Shown piece after piece: positions 1-6,267 of a stretch of 6,732 nt of DNA (the first letter of the stretch is position 1; each line of letters opens with the position of its first letter). The notes under the pieces were generated by a model. It made no database searches, was not told where the DNA came from, and worked only from the letters and a program-made list of their open reading frames with translations. The stretch covers positions 1 through 6,732 of the forward strand of contig CAMPIP010000127.1 of the NCBI GenBank assembly GCA_946886425.1. Direction: 5' to 3'. A program made the position numbers and the translations under genes. Source of the DNA: an uncultured Actinomycetes bacterium (GTDB lineage: Bacteria; Actinomycetota; Thermoleophilia; Solirubrobacterales; 70-9).

Positions 1-85
1 GCCCAGGCAGCATCACCACCGCCGGCCCCGGCCCACCGGTATCCCCGTACTCGACGACCCCCGCCGCCAGCTCGACCTCCGCCAT
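1..85 (-). CDS. Alpha/beta hydrolase-like protein, N-terminal 28 codons (cut by left edge)
   Basis: Seen: reading the minus strand from an ATG at 85-83 gives 28 open codons to the window edge. They start MAEVELAAGVVEYGDTGG and end in AVVMLPG. The pattern of a short first strand, a Y-x-D-T-G-G-x-G-P turn and a hydrophobic second strand ending in a Pro-Gly or His-Gly is the usual opening of alpha/beta-hydrolase fold enzymes. A Shine-Dalgarno GGAGG (complement of 93-97) lies about 7 nt before the ATG, which supports the start. Where many family members have HG after the second strand, this one has PG. The catalytic triad lies outside the window, so substrate and activity cannot be judged. The gene is divergent from the TetR-type regulator and shares its promoter region, so it is the likeliest target of that regulator (inference). 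The fold assignment rests on 28 residues and is moderate. Confidence 0.6.
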   Translation of the reverse strand, partial: MAEVELAAGVVEYGDTGGPGPAVVMLPG

Positions 86-161
86 CTCGCAACCTCCCTC
101 TCGCTCTCGACTAGATAGATCGCTCTAGTGAAACCCCAAGCTATCATCGATTTCCGGAGGG
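86..161. promoter_or_regulatory. Divergent intergenic promoter region between hydrolase-like gene and tetR
   Basis: This 76-bp gap is visibly less GC-rich than the genes around it and must carry the promoters of both divergent genes. On the minus strand a weak TATCTA (complement of 112-117) could be a -10 box for the hydrolase-like gene. On the plus strand TATCAT at 142-147 could be a -10 box for tetR. Neither has a convincing -35 partner, so the promoter boxes are tentative. The gap also holds the 20-bp dyad listed separately and the ribosome binding site of the hydrolase-like gene. Confidence 0.5.
110..129. promoter_or_regulatory. 20-bp dyad, candidate TetR operator
   Basis: ACTAGA at 110-115 is the exact reverse complement of TCTAGT at 124-129. 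With the central GATC at 118-121, 16 of 20 positions are symmetric. Size and symmetry fit a TetR-family dimer site. It lies between the divergent start codons and overlaps the possible -10 box of the hydrolase-like gene, where binding would block transcription. From memory, it also loosely resembles the TAGACC...GGTC-type sites reported for Bacillus LmrA/YxaF. That comparison was not computed. Confidence 0.5.
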
Positions 162-205
162 GTGTCTGAGGAAACGCGTCAAATACGACCCCTCAGCTCA
201 GACAC
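162..205 (+). repeat. 9-bp inverted repeat in the tetR leader
   Basis: GTGTCTGAG at 162-170 is perfectly reverse-complementary to CTCAGACAC at 197-205, with a 26-bp spacer. A competing pairing, CTGAGG 167-172 with CCTCAG 191-196, is also present. In RNA this would fold as a hairpin ending a few bases before the ribosome binding site at 212-217. It may be a leader structure or a second protein-binding dyad. Its presence argues that this stretch is leader and not coding sequence. Confidence 0.45.
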
Positions 206-211
206 GCCCCC

Positions 212-217
212 GGGGAG
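212..217 (+). promoter_or_regulatory. Ribosome binding site deciding the tetR start
   Basis: GGGGAG lies 4 nt before ATG 222-224. The other in-frame choice, GTG 162, has a GGAGG (156-160) only 1 nt away, too close to work normally. Spacing for ATG 222 is on the short side, so this is a preference, not proof. Confidence 0.45.
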
Positions 218-221
218 ACGG

Positions 222-815
222 ATGGCTGGCGAGACGAAAGAGCGGATTCTTGATGCCAGCGGCGAGCTGTTTCGCCGCCAGGGGTACATGGGGACGGGGG
301 TGAAGGAGATCCTCGCGGAGGCCGGGGCGCCGTTCGGGTCGCTCTACCACCACTTCCCAGGCGGGAAAGCGGAGCTGGGGGCGGAGACGGTGCGGCGCTC
401 GGGGGCGCTGTACGGGCTGCTGCTGGGGGAGTTCGCCGGGCCGGAGGTGGAGCTCGCCGAGGGCATCCGGGCGTTCTTCGAGGGGGCCGCCGAGACCCTG
501 GTCGAAACCGACTACGCCGACGCCTGCCCGATCGCCACCGTGGCCCTGGAGACCGCCAGCACCGACGAGGAGCTGCGGCAGGCCTGCGCCGAGGTCTTCG
601 ACGCCTGGATCGAGGGCGGCACCGCCCGCTTCGAGATGGAGGGCATCCCCCGCGACCGGGCCCGGGCGCTGGTGATCCAGATGCTGGCCGGGCTGGAGGG
701 CGCCTTCGTGTTGAGCCGGGCGCTGCGCAGCACCGAGCCGGTCGAAGAGGCCGGCGAGGCCTCGGTGGCGGCGATCGTGGCGGCGATCAGCCGATCGACT
801 GCTGGTACAGGGTGA
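222..815 (+). CDS. TetR/AcrR-family transcriptional regulator, LmrA/YxaF type
   Basis: A DNA-binding repressor of 197 residues from ATG 222. The N-terminal helix-turn-helix domain spans about residues 5-52: TKERILDASGELF, then the recognition helix region ending GSLYHHFPGGKAEL (39-52), where the SLYHHF core is the family signature. The C-terminal ligand and dimer domain carries CPIATVALE (102-110), typical of the LmrA/YxaF C-terminal domain as known from family members. An in-frame GTG at 162 would add 20 unconserved residues that coincide with an inverted repeat, so ATG 222 is preferred; family members usually start just before helix 1. The ligand is unknown. LmrA/YxaF relatives control export or detoxification genes, and here the likely targets are itself and the divergent hydrolase-like gene through the dyad at 110-129. 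The last 29 bp overlap the 3' end of mraY on the other strand. Confidence 0.9.
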   Translation: MAGETKERILDASGELFRRQGYMGTGVKEILAEAGAPFGSLYHHFPGGKAELGAETVRRSGALYGLLLGEFAGPEVELAEGIRAFFEGAAETLVETDYADACPIATVALETASTDEELRQACAEVFDAWIEGGTARFEMEGIPRDRARALVIQMLAGLEGAFVLSRALRSTEPVEEAGEASVAAIVAAISRSTAGTG

Positions 816-1758
816 AGCCGATCCCCGAGCAGACCGCGGCGACGATCCAGAAGCGCAGCATGATCTTCGTCTCCGACCAGGCCATCATCTCGAAGTGATG
901 GTGGAGCGGGGCCATCAGGAAGACCCGGCGCCGGAAAGCCTTGAAGGAGAAGACCTGGATCGCCACCGAGGCGGCCTCGATCACGAAGATGCCGCCGATG
1001 ATCAACAGCAGCACCTCGGTCTGGGTCATCACCGCCAGGGCCCCGATCGCCCCGCCTAACCCGAGCGAGCCGGTGTCGCCCATGAAGATCGAGGCCGGGA
1101 AGGCATTGAACCAGAGGAAGCCGATGCAGGCGCCGACCAGGCAGGCGGAGAGCAGCGCCAGGTCCTGCTGGCCGTTGGCGACGAAGGAGATCGCCGTGTA
1201 GGCGAGCAGGACGATCGCGCAGCAGCCGGCGGCGAGGCCGTCGAGGCCGTCGGTGAGATTGACCCCATTGGAGAAGCCGGAGAGGACCAGGAAGACCAGC
1301 ACGAAGTAGAGGACCGGGCCGAGGTCGATGCTGCCGTCGCCGATCCGGAAGTAGAGGATCGGCTCCAGACCGACCTCGTGACGTGCCACCCACCAGAGGG
1401 CCAGGGCGAGGAAGACCTGGAAGAGGATCTTCCAGCGCGCCGCGAGCCCCAGCGAGCGGCGTTTGACGATCTTGATGAAGTCGTCGGCAAAGCCCAGCCC
1501 GGCGCAGCCGAGGGCGACCCCGAAGACGGTGAGGCTCTGGGCGTCGCGCTCGGAGAGGACCAGGTAGGGGACGCAGATCGAGACGAAGATGATCAGGCCG
1601 CCCATCGTCGGCGTCCCGGCCTTCGCGTGGTGCTCCTGAGGGCCGTCCTCGCGGATGTGCTGGCCGAACTCGCGCACCCGCAGGTATTCGATGAATTTCG
1701 GCCCCAGGAAGATGCAGATCAGCATCGCCGCCATGCCGGCGATCAGGACTTCGCCCAT
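787..1758 (-). CDS. mraY: Phospho-N-acetylmuramoyl-pentapeptide-transferase
   Basis: Integral membrane enzyme that transfers phospho-MurNAc-pentapeptide from UDP to undecaprenyl phosphate, forming lipid I. At 323 residues it has a normal length with multiple hydrophobic segments (about ten expected for the family). Visible signatures: KAGTPTMGG (46-54), FADDFIK with the paired aspartates D92/D93, NLTDGLDGLA (167-176), the stretch NAFPASIFMGDTGS (218-231) with the third family aspartate D228, and APLHHHFE (283-290) with the HHH of the substrate loop. These are the catalytic and Mg2+ positions known from Aquifex MraY. ATG 1758 overlaps the murF stop by one base (TGATG), and a GAGGAG (complement of 1767-1772) sits 8 nt upstream, so re-initiation coupled to murF is likely. 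It is the last gene of the operon here. The expected next gene murD is absent, and its tail overlaps tetR by 29 bp with no terminator hairpin visible. Confidence 0.98.
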   Translation of the reverse strand: MGEVLIAGMAAMLICIFLGPKFIEYLRVREFGQHIREDGPQEHHAKAGTPTMGGLIIFVSICVPYLVLSERDAQSLTVFGVALGCAGLGFADDFIKIVKRRSLGLAARWKILFQVFLALALWWVARHEVGLEPILYFRIGDGSIDLGPVLYFVLVFLVLSGFSNGVNLTDGLDGLAAGCCAIVLLAYTAISFVANGQQDLALLSACLVGACIGFLWFNAFPASIFMGDTGSLGLGGAIGALAVMTQTEVLLLIIGGIFVIEAASVAIQVFSFKAFRRRVFLMAPLHHHFEMMAWSETKIMLRFWIVAAVCSGIGFTLYQQSIG

Positions 1759-3125
1759 CAGAGCATCTCCTCGAGGGCCTCGGCGACGGCCTCGAGGCCG
1801 GCCGAGCGGGAGCCCTTGACCAGCACCGCGTCGCCGCTTTCCAGCCGCTCCGCCAGCAGCTCCGCCGCTTCCTCGGGGGTGCCGACCAGCTCGTCGGGCC
1901 CGTAGGCGCGGGCCGGCTCGCCGACCCCGACCACGAAGTCGATCCCGTGGGCACGGGCGTGCTCGCCGACTTCGCCGTGGTAGCCGGGGGCGCCGGGACC
2001 GAGCTCGGCCATCTCACCCAGCACCGCGACGGTCCGCTCGGCCCCGAGCGCGGCGAGGTGATCGAGCGCGGCGCGCATCGAGACCGGGTTGGCGTTGTAG
2101 CAGTCGTTCACGAGGAGAATCCCGTCACCGAGCTGGAGGCGCTCGCCGCGGAAGCGCGAGAATCCTATGCTCGCAGCGCGGTCGGCCATCTCGGCCGGGT
2201 CGGCGCCTAACGCCACCCCGGCGGCGATCGCGGCGAGGGCATTGGTGAGGTTGTGGGCCTCGCTGAAGGGCAGGTGGAAGGTCGTCTCACCGCCGGGCGT
2301 GGCGATCCGCGCCTCGGTCACCCCCTCCTCGACCCGGTGCTCCAGGGCCGCGACGTCGCCGCCCGGCCCGAAGCGGAGCAGCCGCGGCGCTCGGGCCAGG
2401 TGCGGCTCCAGCACGCCGGCCTCGTCCGGGGCGACCAGGGTGCCATCGTCCGGGAGGAAATCGATCACCTCGGCCTTGGCGGCGGCGATCGCCTCGACCG
2501 AGCCGAGCAGCTCGACGTGGACGGGACCGACGTTGGTGATCACCGCCACTTCCGGCTCGGCGATCGCCCCCAGCTCGGCGATCTGGCCGGGGCCGCGCAT
2601 CGCCATCTCCAGGACCAGCGTCTCGGTGTCGCCGGGCGCTTCGAGGATCGTCAGCGGCAGCCCGATCTCGGTGTTGAGGTTCTCGCGGTTGGCGTGGACC
2701 CGGCCCGGCAGCAGCGCCCGGGCGATGTCCTTGACCGAGGTCTTGCCGACCGAGCCGGTCACCCCGACCACCCTCGTCCCGAGCGCCCGCCGCTCCGCCC
2801 GTGCCAGCGCCTGCAGGGCGGCCAGCGGGTCGTCGACGACGAAGACCCAGGCGCCGTCCCCGGGGGTGCGGTTGTCCTTTGTCTGGCTATCCCGGACCAG
2901 GGACAACCGCAGTCCGGGACCGACGACCACGCCCCACGCCCCGGACTCGATCGCCGCCGGGGCGAACTCGCCGCCGTCGCGGTTGGCGCCGCGGAGGCCG
3001 AAGAAGAGGTCGCCGGGGCCGGCCTCGGCGGAGGCGATGACCGCCCGGCGCGGCGGCTCCGGGGGGCCTTCGGCGAGAACGGCGGCGCCGAGCGCGGAGA
3101 CGATCTCGGCCGGGGTCAGCTTCAT
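1758..3125 (-). CDS. murF: UDP-N-acetylmuramoyl-tripeptide--D-alanyl-D-alanine ligase
   Basis: Cytoplasmic ATP-dependent ligase that adds D-Ala-D-Ala to UDP-MurNAc-tripeptide. 455 residues, three Mur-ligase domains. The P-loop is GVTGSVGKTSVKD (121-133). Other motifs are the MurF-type ANRENLNTEIGLP (145-157), EMAMRGPGQI (173-182), TNVGPVHVE (197-205), K217 as the likely carbamylated lysine, HNLTNALAA (291-299), NDCYNANPVSMRAAL (340-354) and KGSRSAGLE (437-445). ATG 3125 overlaps the murE stop by 4 nt (ATGA). No good Shine-Dalgarno is visible, so translation probably depends on murE. The frame stays open upstream to about 4181, but that stretch lies over murE in another frame and is not coding. 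Odd: residues about 72-86 are encoded by a palindromic element (2867-2919). They form a charged segment in the domain 1 linker that looks longer than usual for the family. TTA is used for Leu306. Confidence 0.97.
   Translation of the reverse strand: MKLTPAEIVSALGAAVLAEGPPEPPRRAVIASAEAGPGDLFFGLRGANRDGGEFAPAAIESGAWGVVVGPGLRLSLVRDSQTKDNRTPGDGAWVFVVDDPLAALQALARAERRALGTRVVGVTGSVGKTSVKDIARALLPGRVHANRENLNTEIGLPLTILEAPGDTETLVLEMAMRGPGQIAELGAIAEPEVAVITNVGPVHVELLGSVEAIAAAKAEVIDFLPDDGTLVAPDEAGVLEPHLARAPRLLRFGPGGDVAALEHRVEEGVTEARIATPGGETTFHLPFSEAHNLTNALAAIAAGVALGADPAEMADRAASIGFSRFRGERLQLGDGILLVNDCYNANPVSMRAALDHLAALGAERTVAVLGEMAELGPGAPGYHGEVGEHARAHGIDFVVGVGEPARAYGPDELVGTPEEAAELLAERLESGDAVLVKGSRSAGLEAVAEALEEML
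2867..2919 (-). repeat. Palindromic element inserted in frame in murF
   Basis: TGCGGTTGTCC at 2867-2877 and GGACAACCGCA at 2901-2911 are perfect 11-bp inverted arms around a 23-bp loop. A second 8-bp inverted pair, TCCCGGAC 2890-2897 and GTCCGGGA 2912-2919, is interleaved with it: one arm is inside the first loop and the other directly abuts the first stem. In the murF frame it encodes about LRLSLVRDSQTKDNR (residues 72-86), a polar segment between the second-strand VVVGP and VFVVDDP. Less common codons for this genome occur in it (TTG, GAT, ACA). It looks like a small mobile or palindromic repeat tolerated in a surface linker. It could also be a chance structure in a variable linker. Confidence 0.6.
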
Positions 3126-4570
3126 GCCGCGCTGCCCAGCGTGCGCAGCTCCTCGCGGGCGACGAGGCGGTCGTCGAAGGGGACCTTGCGGCCCTCGGCG
3201 AACTCCTGGCCCTGCTCGTGGCCCTTGCCGGCGATCACGACGGTGTCGCCGGGACGAGCGCGGCCCAGCGCCAGCGCGATCGCGGCGCGGCGGTCGACCT
3301 CGCTCTCGAGCTCGGCGCCTCCCTCCTCCGCCCCGGCCAGCACTTCGGCGACGATCGCCGCCGGCTCCTCGGAGCGGGGGTTGTCGGAGGTGACGATCGC
3401 CAGGTCGGAGAGCTCCGCCCCGGCCCGGCCCATCTTCGGCCGCTTGTCGCGATCGCGGTCGCCGCCGGCCCCGAAGACCGAGATCAGCCGCCCCTCGGTC
3501 AGCCGCCGCGCCGCCCGCAGCACGTTCTCCAGCGAGTCGGGCGTGTGCGCGTAGTCGACCAGGACCGTGAACCCCTGCCCCTCGTCGATCGGCTCGAAGC
3601 GGCCCGGCGGCGGCTCCGCGCCGGCGAGGCCCCGGGCGGCGGCGTCGGGCCCAACGCCCATCGAGACCGCGGCGACGAACGCCGCCAACGCGTTGGAGAC
3701 GTTGAAGTGGCCCGGGAGACGCGTGCGCACGGCCGTCTCGCCGTTGACCGTGAAGGAGGCGCCGCCGGCGTCGAAGCCGACCCCCTCGGCCCGGTAGTCC
3801 GCCCCGTTCCCTTCCACGGAAAACGTCACGCACTCGAATTCCCGCGCCAGGCGCCGCCCGTACTCGTCGTCGACGTTGACGATCGCGACCCGCGGCCCGG
3901 CGGCGAACAGCAGCCGCTTGGCCGCGAAGTAGTCCTCCATGTCGGCGTGGAAGTCGAGGTGGTCCTGGGTGAGGTTGGTGAAGACGGCGACGTCGAAGTG
4001 GATCGCGTCGGCGCGGTGCAGGGCCATCGCGTGGGAGGAAACCTCGATCGCGCAGGCCGAGTCGCCGGCCCCAAGCATGCGGCGGAAGGTCGCCTGCAGC
4101 TCGATCGCCTCCGGCGTCGTCCGCTCGACCTCCTCCTCGGCGCCGCCGACCACCTGCTTCACGGTCCCCATCAGCCCGCACTGGATCCCCGCCGACTCGA
4201 GAATCTCGCGGATTAAAAAGGCGGTGGTCGTCTTGCCATTGGTGCCGGTCACCCCGACCACCCGCAGCTCCGCGGTCGGGTCGCCGTGGAACCGGGCCGC
4301 CAGCGGCGCCATTGCCGCCCGGGCGTCGCCGACCAGGACCTGCGGCACCGCGACCGCCAGCTCTTCCTCGACGACCAGCGCGACCGCCCCGTCCGCGACC
4401 GCCCGCGGGCCGAACCGGTGCCCGTCGGCGCGTTCGCCGCGCACGCAGAAGAACAGCGTCCCGGGGCCGACCCGGCGGCTGTCGTAGGCGAGCGCGGTCA
4501 CCTCCGCGCCGGGGTCGCCGCCGACGATCCGCGCGCCCTGGAGTTCCGAGACAAGCTCGTCGAGCCTCAT
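3122..4570 (-). CDS. murE: UDP-N-acetylmuramoyl-L-alanyl-D-glutamate--2,6-diaminopimelate ligase
   Basis: Cytoplasmic ATP-dependent ligase adding the third stem-peptide residue to UDP-MurNAc-L-Ala-D-Glu. 482 residues. Domain 1 (about 1-98) contains the YDSRRVGPGTLFF segment (29-41). The central domain has P-loop GVTGTNGKTTT (106-116), TTPEAIEL (151-158) for the UDP-substrate, EVSSHAM (176-182), NLTQDHLDFH (199-208) and K218 as the likely carbamylated lysine. The C-terminal domain has VDYAHTPDSLENVL (338-351), GAGGDRDRDKRP (367-378), DNPR (396-399) and GKGHEQGQ (448-455). DNPR is the motif of meso-diaminopimelate-specific enzymes, as opposed to the lysine type, so the cell wall is predicted to be meso-DAP based. 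ATG 4570 is chosen because MRLDELV matches the usual start. No clear Shine-Dalgarno precedes it. Its stop overlaps the murF start by 4 nt. TTA is used for Leu119. Confidence 0.98.
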   Translation of the reverse strand: MRLDELVSELQGARIVGGDPGAEVTALAYDSRRVGPGTLFFCVRGERADGHRFGPRAVADGAVALVVEEELAVAVPQVLVGDARAAMAPLAARFHGDPTAELRVVGVTGTNGKTTTAFLIREILESAGIQCGLMGTVKQVVGGAEEEVERTTPEAIELQATFRRMLGAGDSACAIEVSSHAMALHRADAIHFDVAVFTNLTQDHLDFHADMEDYFAAKRLLFAAGPRVAIVNVDDEYGRRLAREFECVTFSVEGNGADYRAEGVGFDAGGASFTVNGETAVRTRLPGHFNVSNALAAFVAAVSMGVGPDAAARGLAGAEPPPGRFEPIDEGQGFTVLVDYAHTPDSLENVLRAARRLTEGRLISVFGAGGDRDRDKRPKMGRAGAELSDLAIVTSDNPRSEEPAAIVAEVLAGAEEGGAELESEVDRRAAIALALGRARPGDTVVIAGKGHEQGQEFAEGRKVPFDDRLVAREELRTLGSAA

Positions 4571-4602
4571 CGGCCGCGATTCTAGGAAGCCGGCCGGGTG
4601 GC
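4571..4602 (-). promoter_or_regulatory. Short ftsI-murE intergenic gap with CGGCCG repeat pair
   Basis: These 32 bp are the largest gap in the operon. CGGCCG occurs at 4571-4576 and again at 4591-4596. Because each is self-complementary, the two can pair across a 14-nt loop just before the murE ATG. No Shine-Dalgarno or promoter is convincing here. It may modulate murE initiation, but 6-bp GC palindromes are common at this base composition. Confidence 0.25.
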
Positions 4603-6255
4603 CTATTCGGGCGCCACGCCCATATAGGGCAGGGCGAAGCTGGCGATCTGTCCGAAGGCGGGGGCAGCCACCGAGCCGCCGTAGATGTCGCCCTGCGGCT
4701 GGTCGACGATCACCGCGGCCAGCAGCCTCGGGTTGTCGGCCGGCGCGAAGCCGATGAAGGAGGCGACGTACTTGGTCTCCGAGTAGGTGCCGTTTTCGGC
4801 GACCTCGGCGGTGCCGGTCTTGCCGGCCAGGGTGTAGCCGGGGACGCTGACCTCGGACGCGGTGCCGCCGGCGGCGAGCACGCCCTCCAGCATTTCCCGC
4901 ACCTCGGCGGCGACGACGGGGCTGATCACGCGCTTGCCGCGCGGCTCATGGACCGGTTCCTCGCCGATCCGTTTGATCAGCCGCGGCGGCCGCAGCCTCC
5001 CGTCCGTGGCGATCGCGTTGTAGCCGGCGATCATCTGCATCGGCGTCACCGCCAGGCCCTGGCCGATCGGCAGGTTGCCCATCGTCGAGCCGGAGTATTC
5101 GTCGAGCGAGGGGACGATGCCGATTTCCTCAGCCGGGAACTGGACGCCGGTCTGGCGCCCGAACCCGAAACGCTGGATCCATTTGCTGAAGCTGGTCGCG
5201 CCCAGCTCCAGCCCGATCGTCACCGCGCCGACGTTCGAGGAATGGGCGAGGATTTCGCCGACGCTGAGGGTTTCGGTGCCGCGCGGGTGCGACTCCTCGA
5301 TCGTCCGGTCGGCGACCTGGATCGTCGGCGGCAGCGTGAAGGCCGAGGTCGGCGTGACCTGCTTGTCCTCGAGCGCCGCCGCGACCGTGAACGCCTTGAA
5401 GGTCGAGCCGGGCTCGTAGTTGAAGCCGGTCGCGCGGTTCATCAGGTCTTCGTTGCTGGCCCCCGAGAGGTCGTTGGGGTCGACTGGCGGCCAGTTGGCC
5501 AGGGCCAGGATTTCAGCGCTCTGCGGTTCGACGACGATCGCCGTCGCCCCCTTCGGCACGAAGGTTTCGCCGACCTCGGCCAGCGCCCGTTCGGTCTTCT
5601 CCTGGATCACCGGGTCGAGGGTGAGCTGGATGTCTTCGCCGTCGCTCGCTTCCTTGACGGTTTCCAGGCGGATCGGGTCGCCGAGTGCATCGCGGACGAT
5701 GCTGCGCTCGCCGTCTTCGCCCTTGAGGACGTCTTCCTCGCCGGCCTCGAGCCCGGTCAGGCCCTGGTTTTCGGAGCCGACCGAGCCGATCACCTGGCCG
5801 GCCATTTCCCCCTGCGGGTAGGTGCGGCGGCTGTCGGGGAGCTGGCCGATCCCTTCCAGGTCAAGCGCTTCGACCTTGGCGGCGGCGCCGAGCCCGACTT
5901 TCTGGGCGATGTAGGAGAAGCCCGATTCGGCGGTCAGCGCTTCCAGCACGTCCTGCTCGTCCAGCCCCAGGATTGGCGCGATCTCCTCGGCCGCCTTGGG
6001 CGGGTTCTTGACCTGGTACGGGGTCGCGTAGATCGTCGCCGCGTCCTCGGAGGCGGCGAGCTCGTGGCCGCGCCGGTCGAGCAGGCTGCCGCGCAGGCCG
6101 GGAACGGTGACGAGGTCGGTCTGCTGGGTGACGGCTTCGGAGGCCAGCCGCGAGCCCTGCACGCCCTGCAGCCAGAAGGCGCGGCCGACGATGACGAGGA
6201 AGCAGAGCAGGAAAGCGGCGAACAGCAGGCCGATGCGGCGCTCGATCAAGCGCAT
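4603..6255 (-). CDS. ftsI: Class B penicillin-binding protein, septal peptidoglycan transpeptidase
   Basis: Bitopic membrane DD-transpeptidase that cross-links septal peptidoglycan. 550 residues. There is a short basic cytoplasmic start (MRLIERR), one transmembrane helix at about 8-28, then the class B N-terminal domain with RGSLLDRRG (55-63) and a pedestal region to about 230. The transpeptidase domain carries all three active-site motifs: STFK with nucleophile S284, SSN (339-341) and KTGTAE (479-484). Also visible are NYEPGSTFK (279-287) and GQGLAVTPMQM (398-408). It ends soon after the catalytic fold with no PASTA repeats. Position directly after an ftsL-like gene and before murE identifies it as the divisome FtsI/PBP3 of the dcw cluster; a general PBP2-type role is less likely. 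ATG 6255 lies 12 nt after the upstream stop, with only a weak G-rich ribosome binding site. Confidence 0.96.
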   Translation of the reverse strand: MRLIERRIGLLFAAFLLCFLVIVGRAFWLQGVQGSRLASEAVTQQTDLVTVPGLRGSLLDRRGHELAASEDAATIYATPYQVKNPPKAAEEIAPILGLDEQDVLEALTAESGFSYIAQKVGLGAAAKVEALDLEGIGQLPDSRRTYPQGEMAGQVIGSVGSENQGLTGLEAGEEDVLKGEDGERSIVRDALGDPIRLETVKEASDGEDIQLTLDPVIQEKTERALAEVGETFVPKGATAIVVEPQSAEILALANWPPVDPNDLSGASNEDLMNRATGFNYEPGSTFKAFTVAAALEDKQVTPTSAFTLPPTIQVADRTIEESHPRGTETLSVGEILAHSSNVGAVTIGLELGATSFSKWIQRFGFGRQTGVQFPAEEIGIVPSLDEYSGSTMGNLPIGQGLAVTPMQMIAGYNAIATDGRLRPPRLIKRIGEEPVHEPRGKRVISPVVAAEVREMLEGVLAAGGTASEVSVPGYTLAGKTGTAEVAENGTYSETKYVASFIGFAPADNPRLLAAVIVDQPQGDIYGGSVAAPAFGQIASFALPYMGVAPE

Positions 6256-6267
6256 CCGCGGCCCGCC

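Noticed and set aside
700..830. Rho-independent terminator for mraY or tetR
   Set aside because: Small GC palindromes occur, but none is followed by a T-run on either strand.
512..2017. 501-residue open frame on the minus strand across mraY and tetR
   Set aside because: Pro/Arg/Ser-rich composition typical of a GC-rich off-frame translation. It overlaps clearly conserved MraY and tetR coding sequence and shows no recognisable domain.
3126..4181. Upstream in-frame extension of murF giving an 807-residue protein
   Set aside because: The extra 352 residues are Arg/Gly/Ala-rich low-complexity translation of murE in another frame on the same strand. MurF homology begins exactly at the ATG overlapping the murE stop.
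2167..4216. Several long plus-strand open frames (for example 2167-3393, 2253-3554, 3218-4216)
   Set aside because: All lie antisense to murE and murF, which have complete family motifs. Stop codons are scarce in every frame at this GC content and the products have no recognisable motifs.
4213..4220. Short homopolymer run in murE as a frameshift site
   Set aside because: The phase does not match an X-XXY-YYZ slippery heptamer, and the reading frame is intact with all MurE motifs on both sides.
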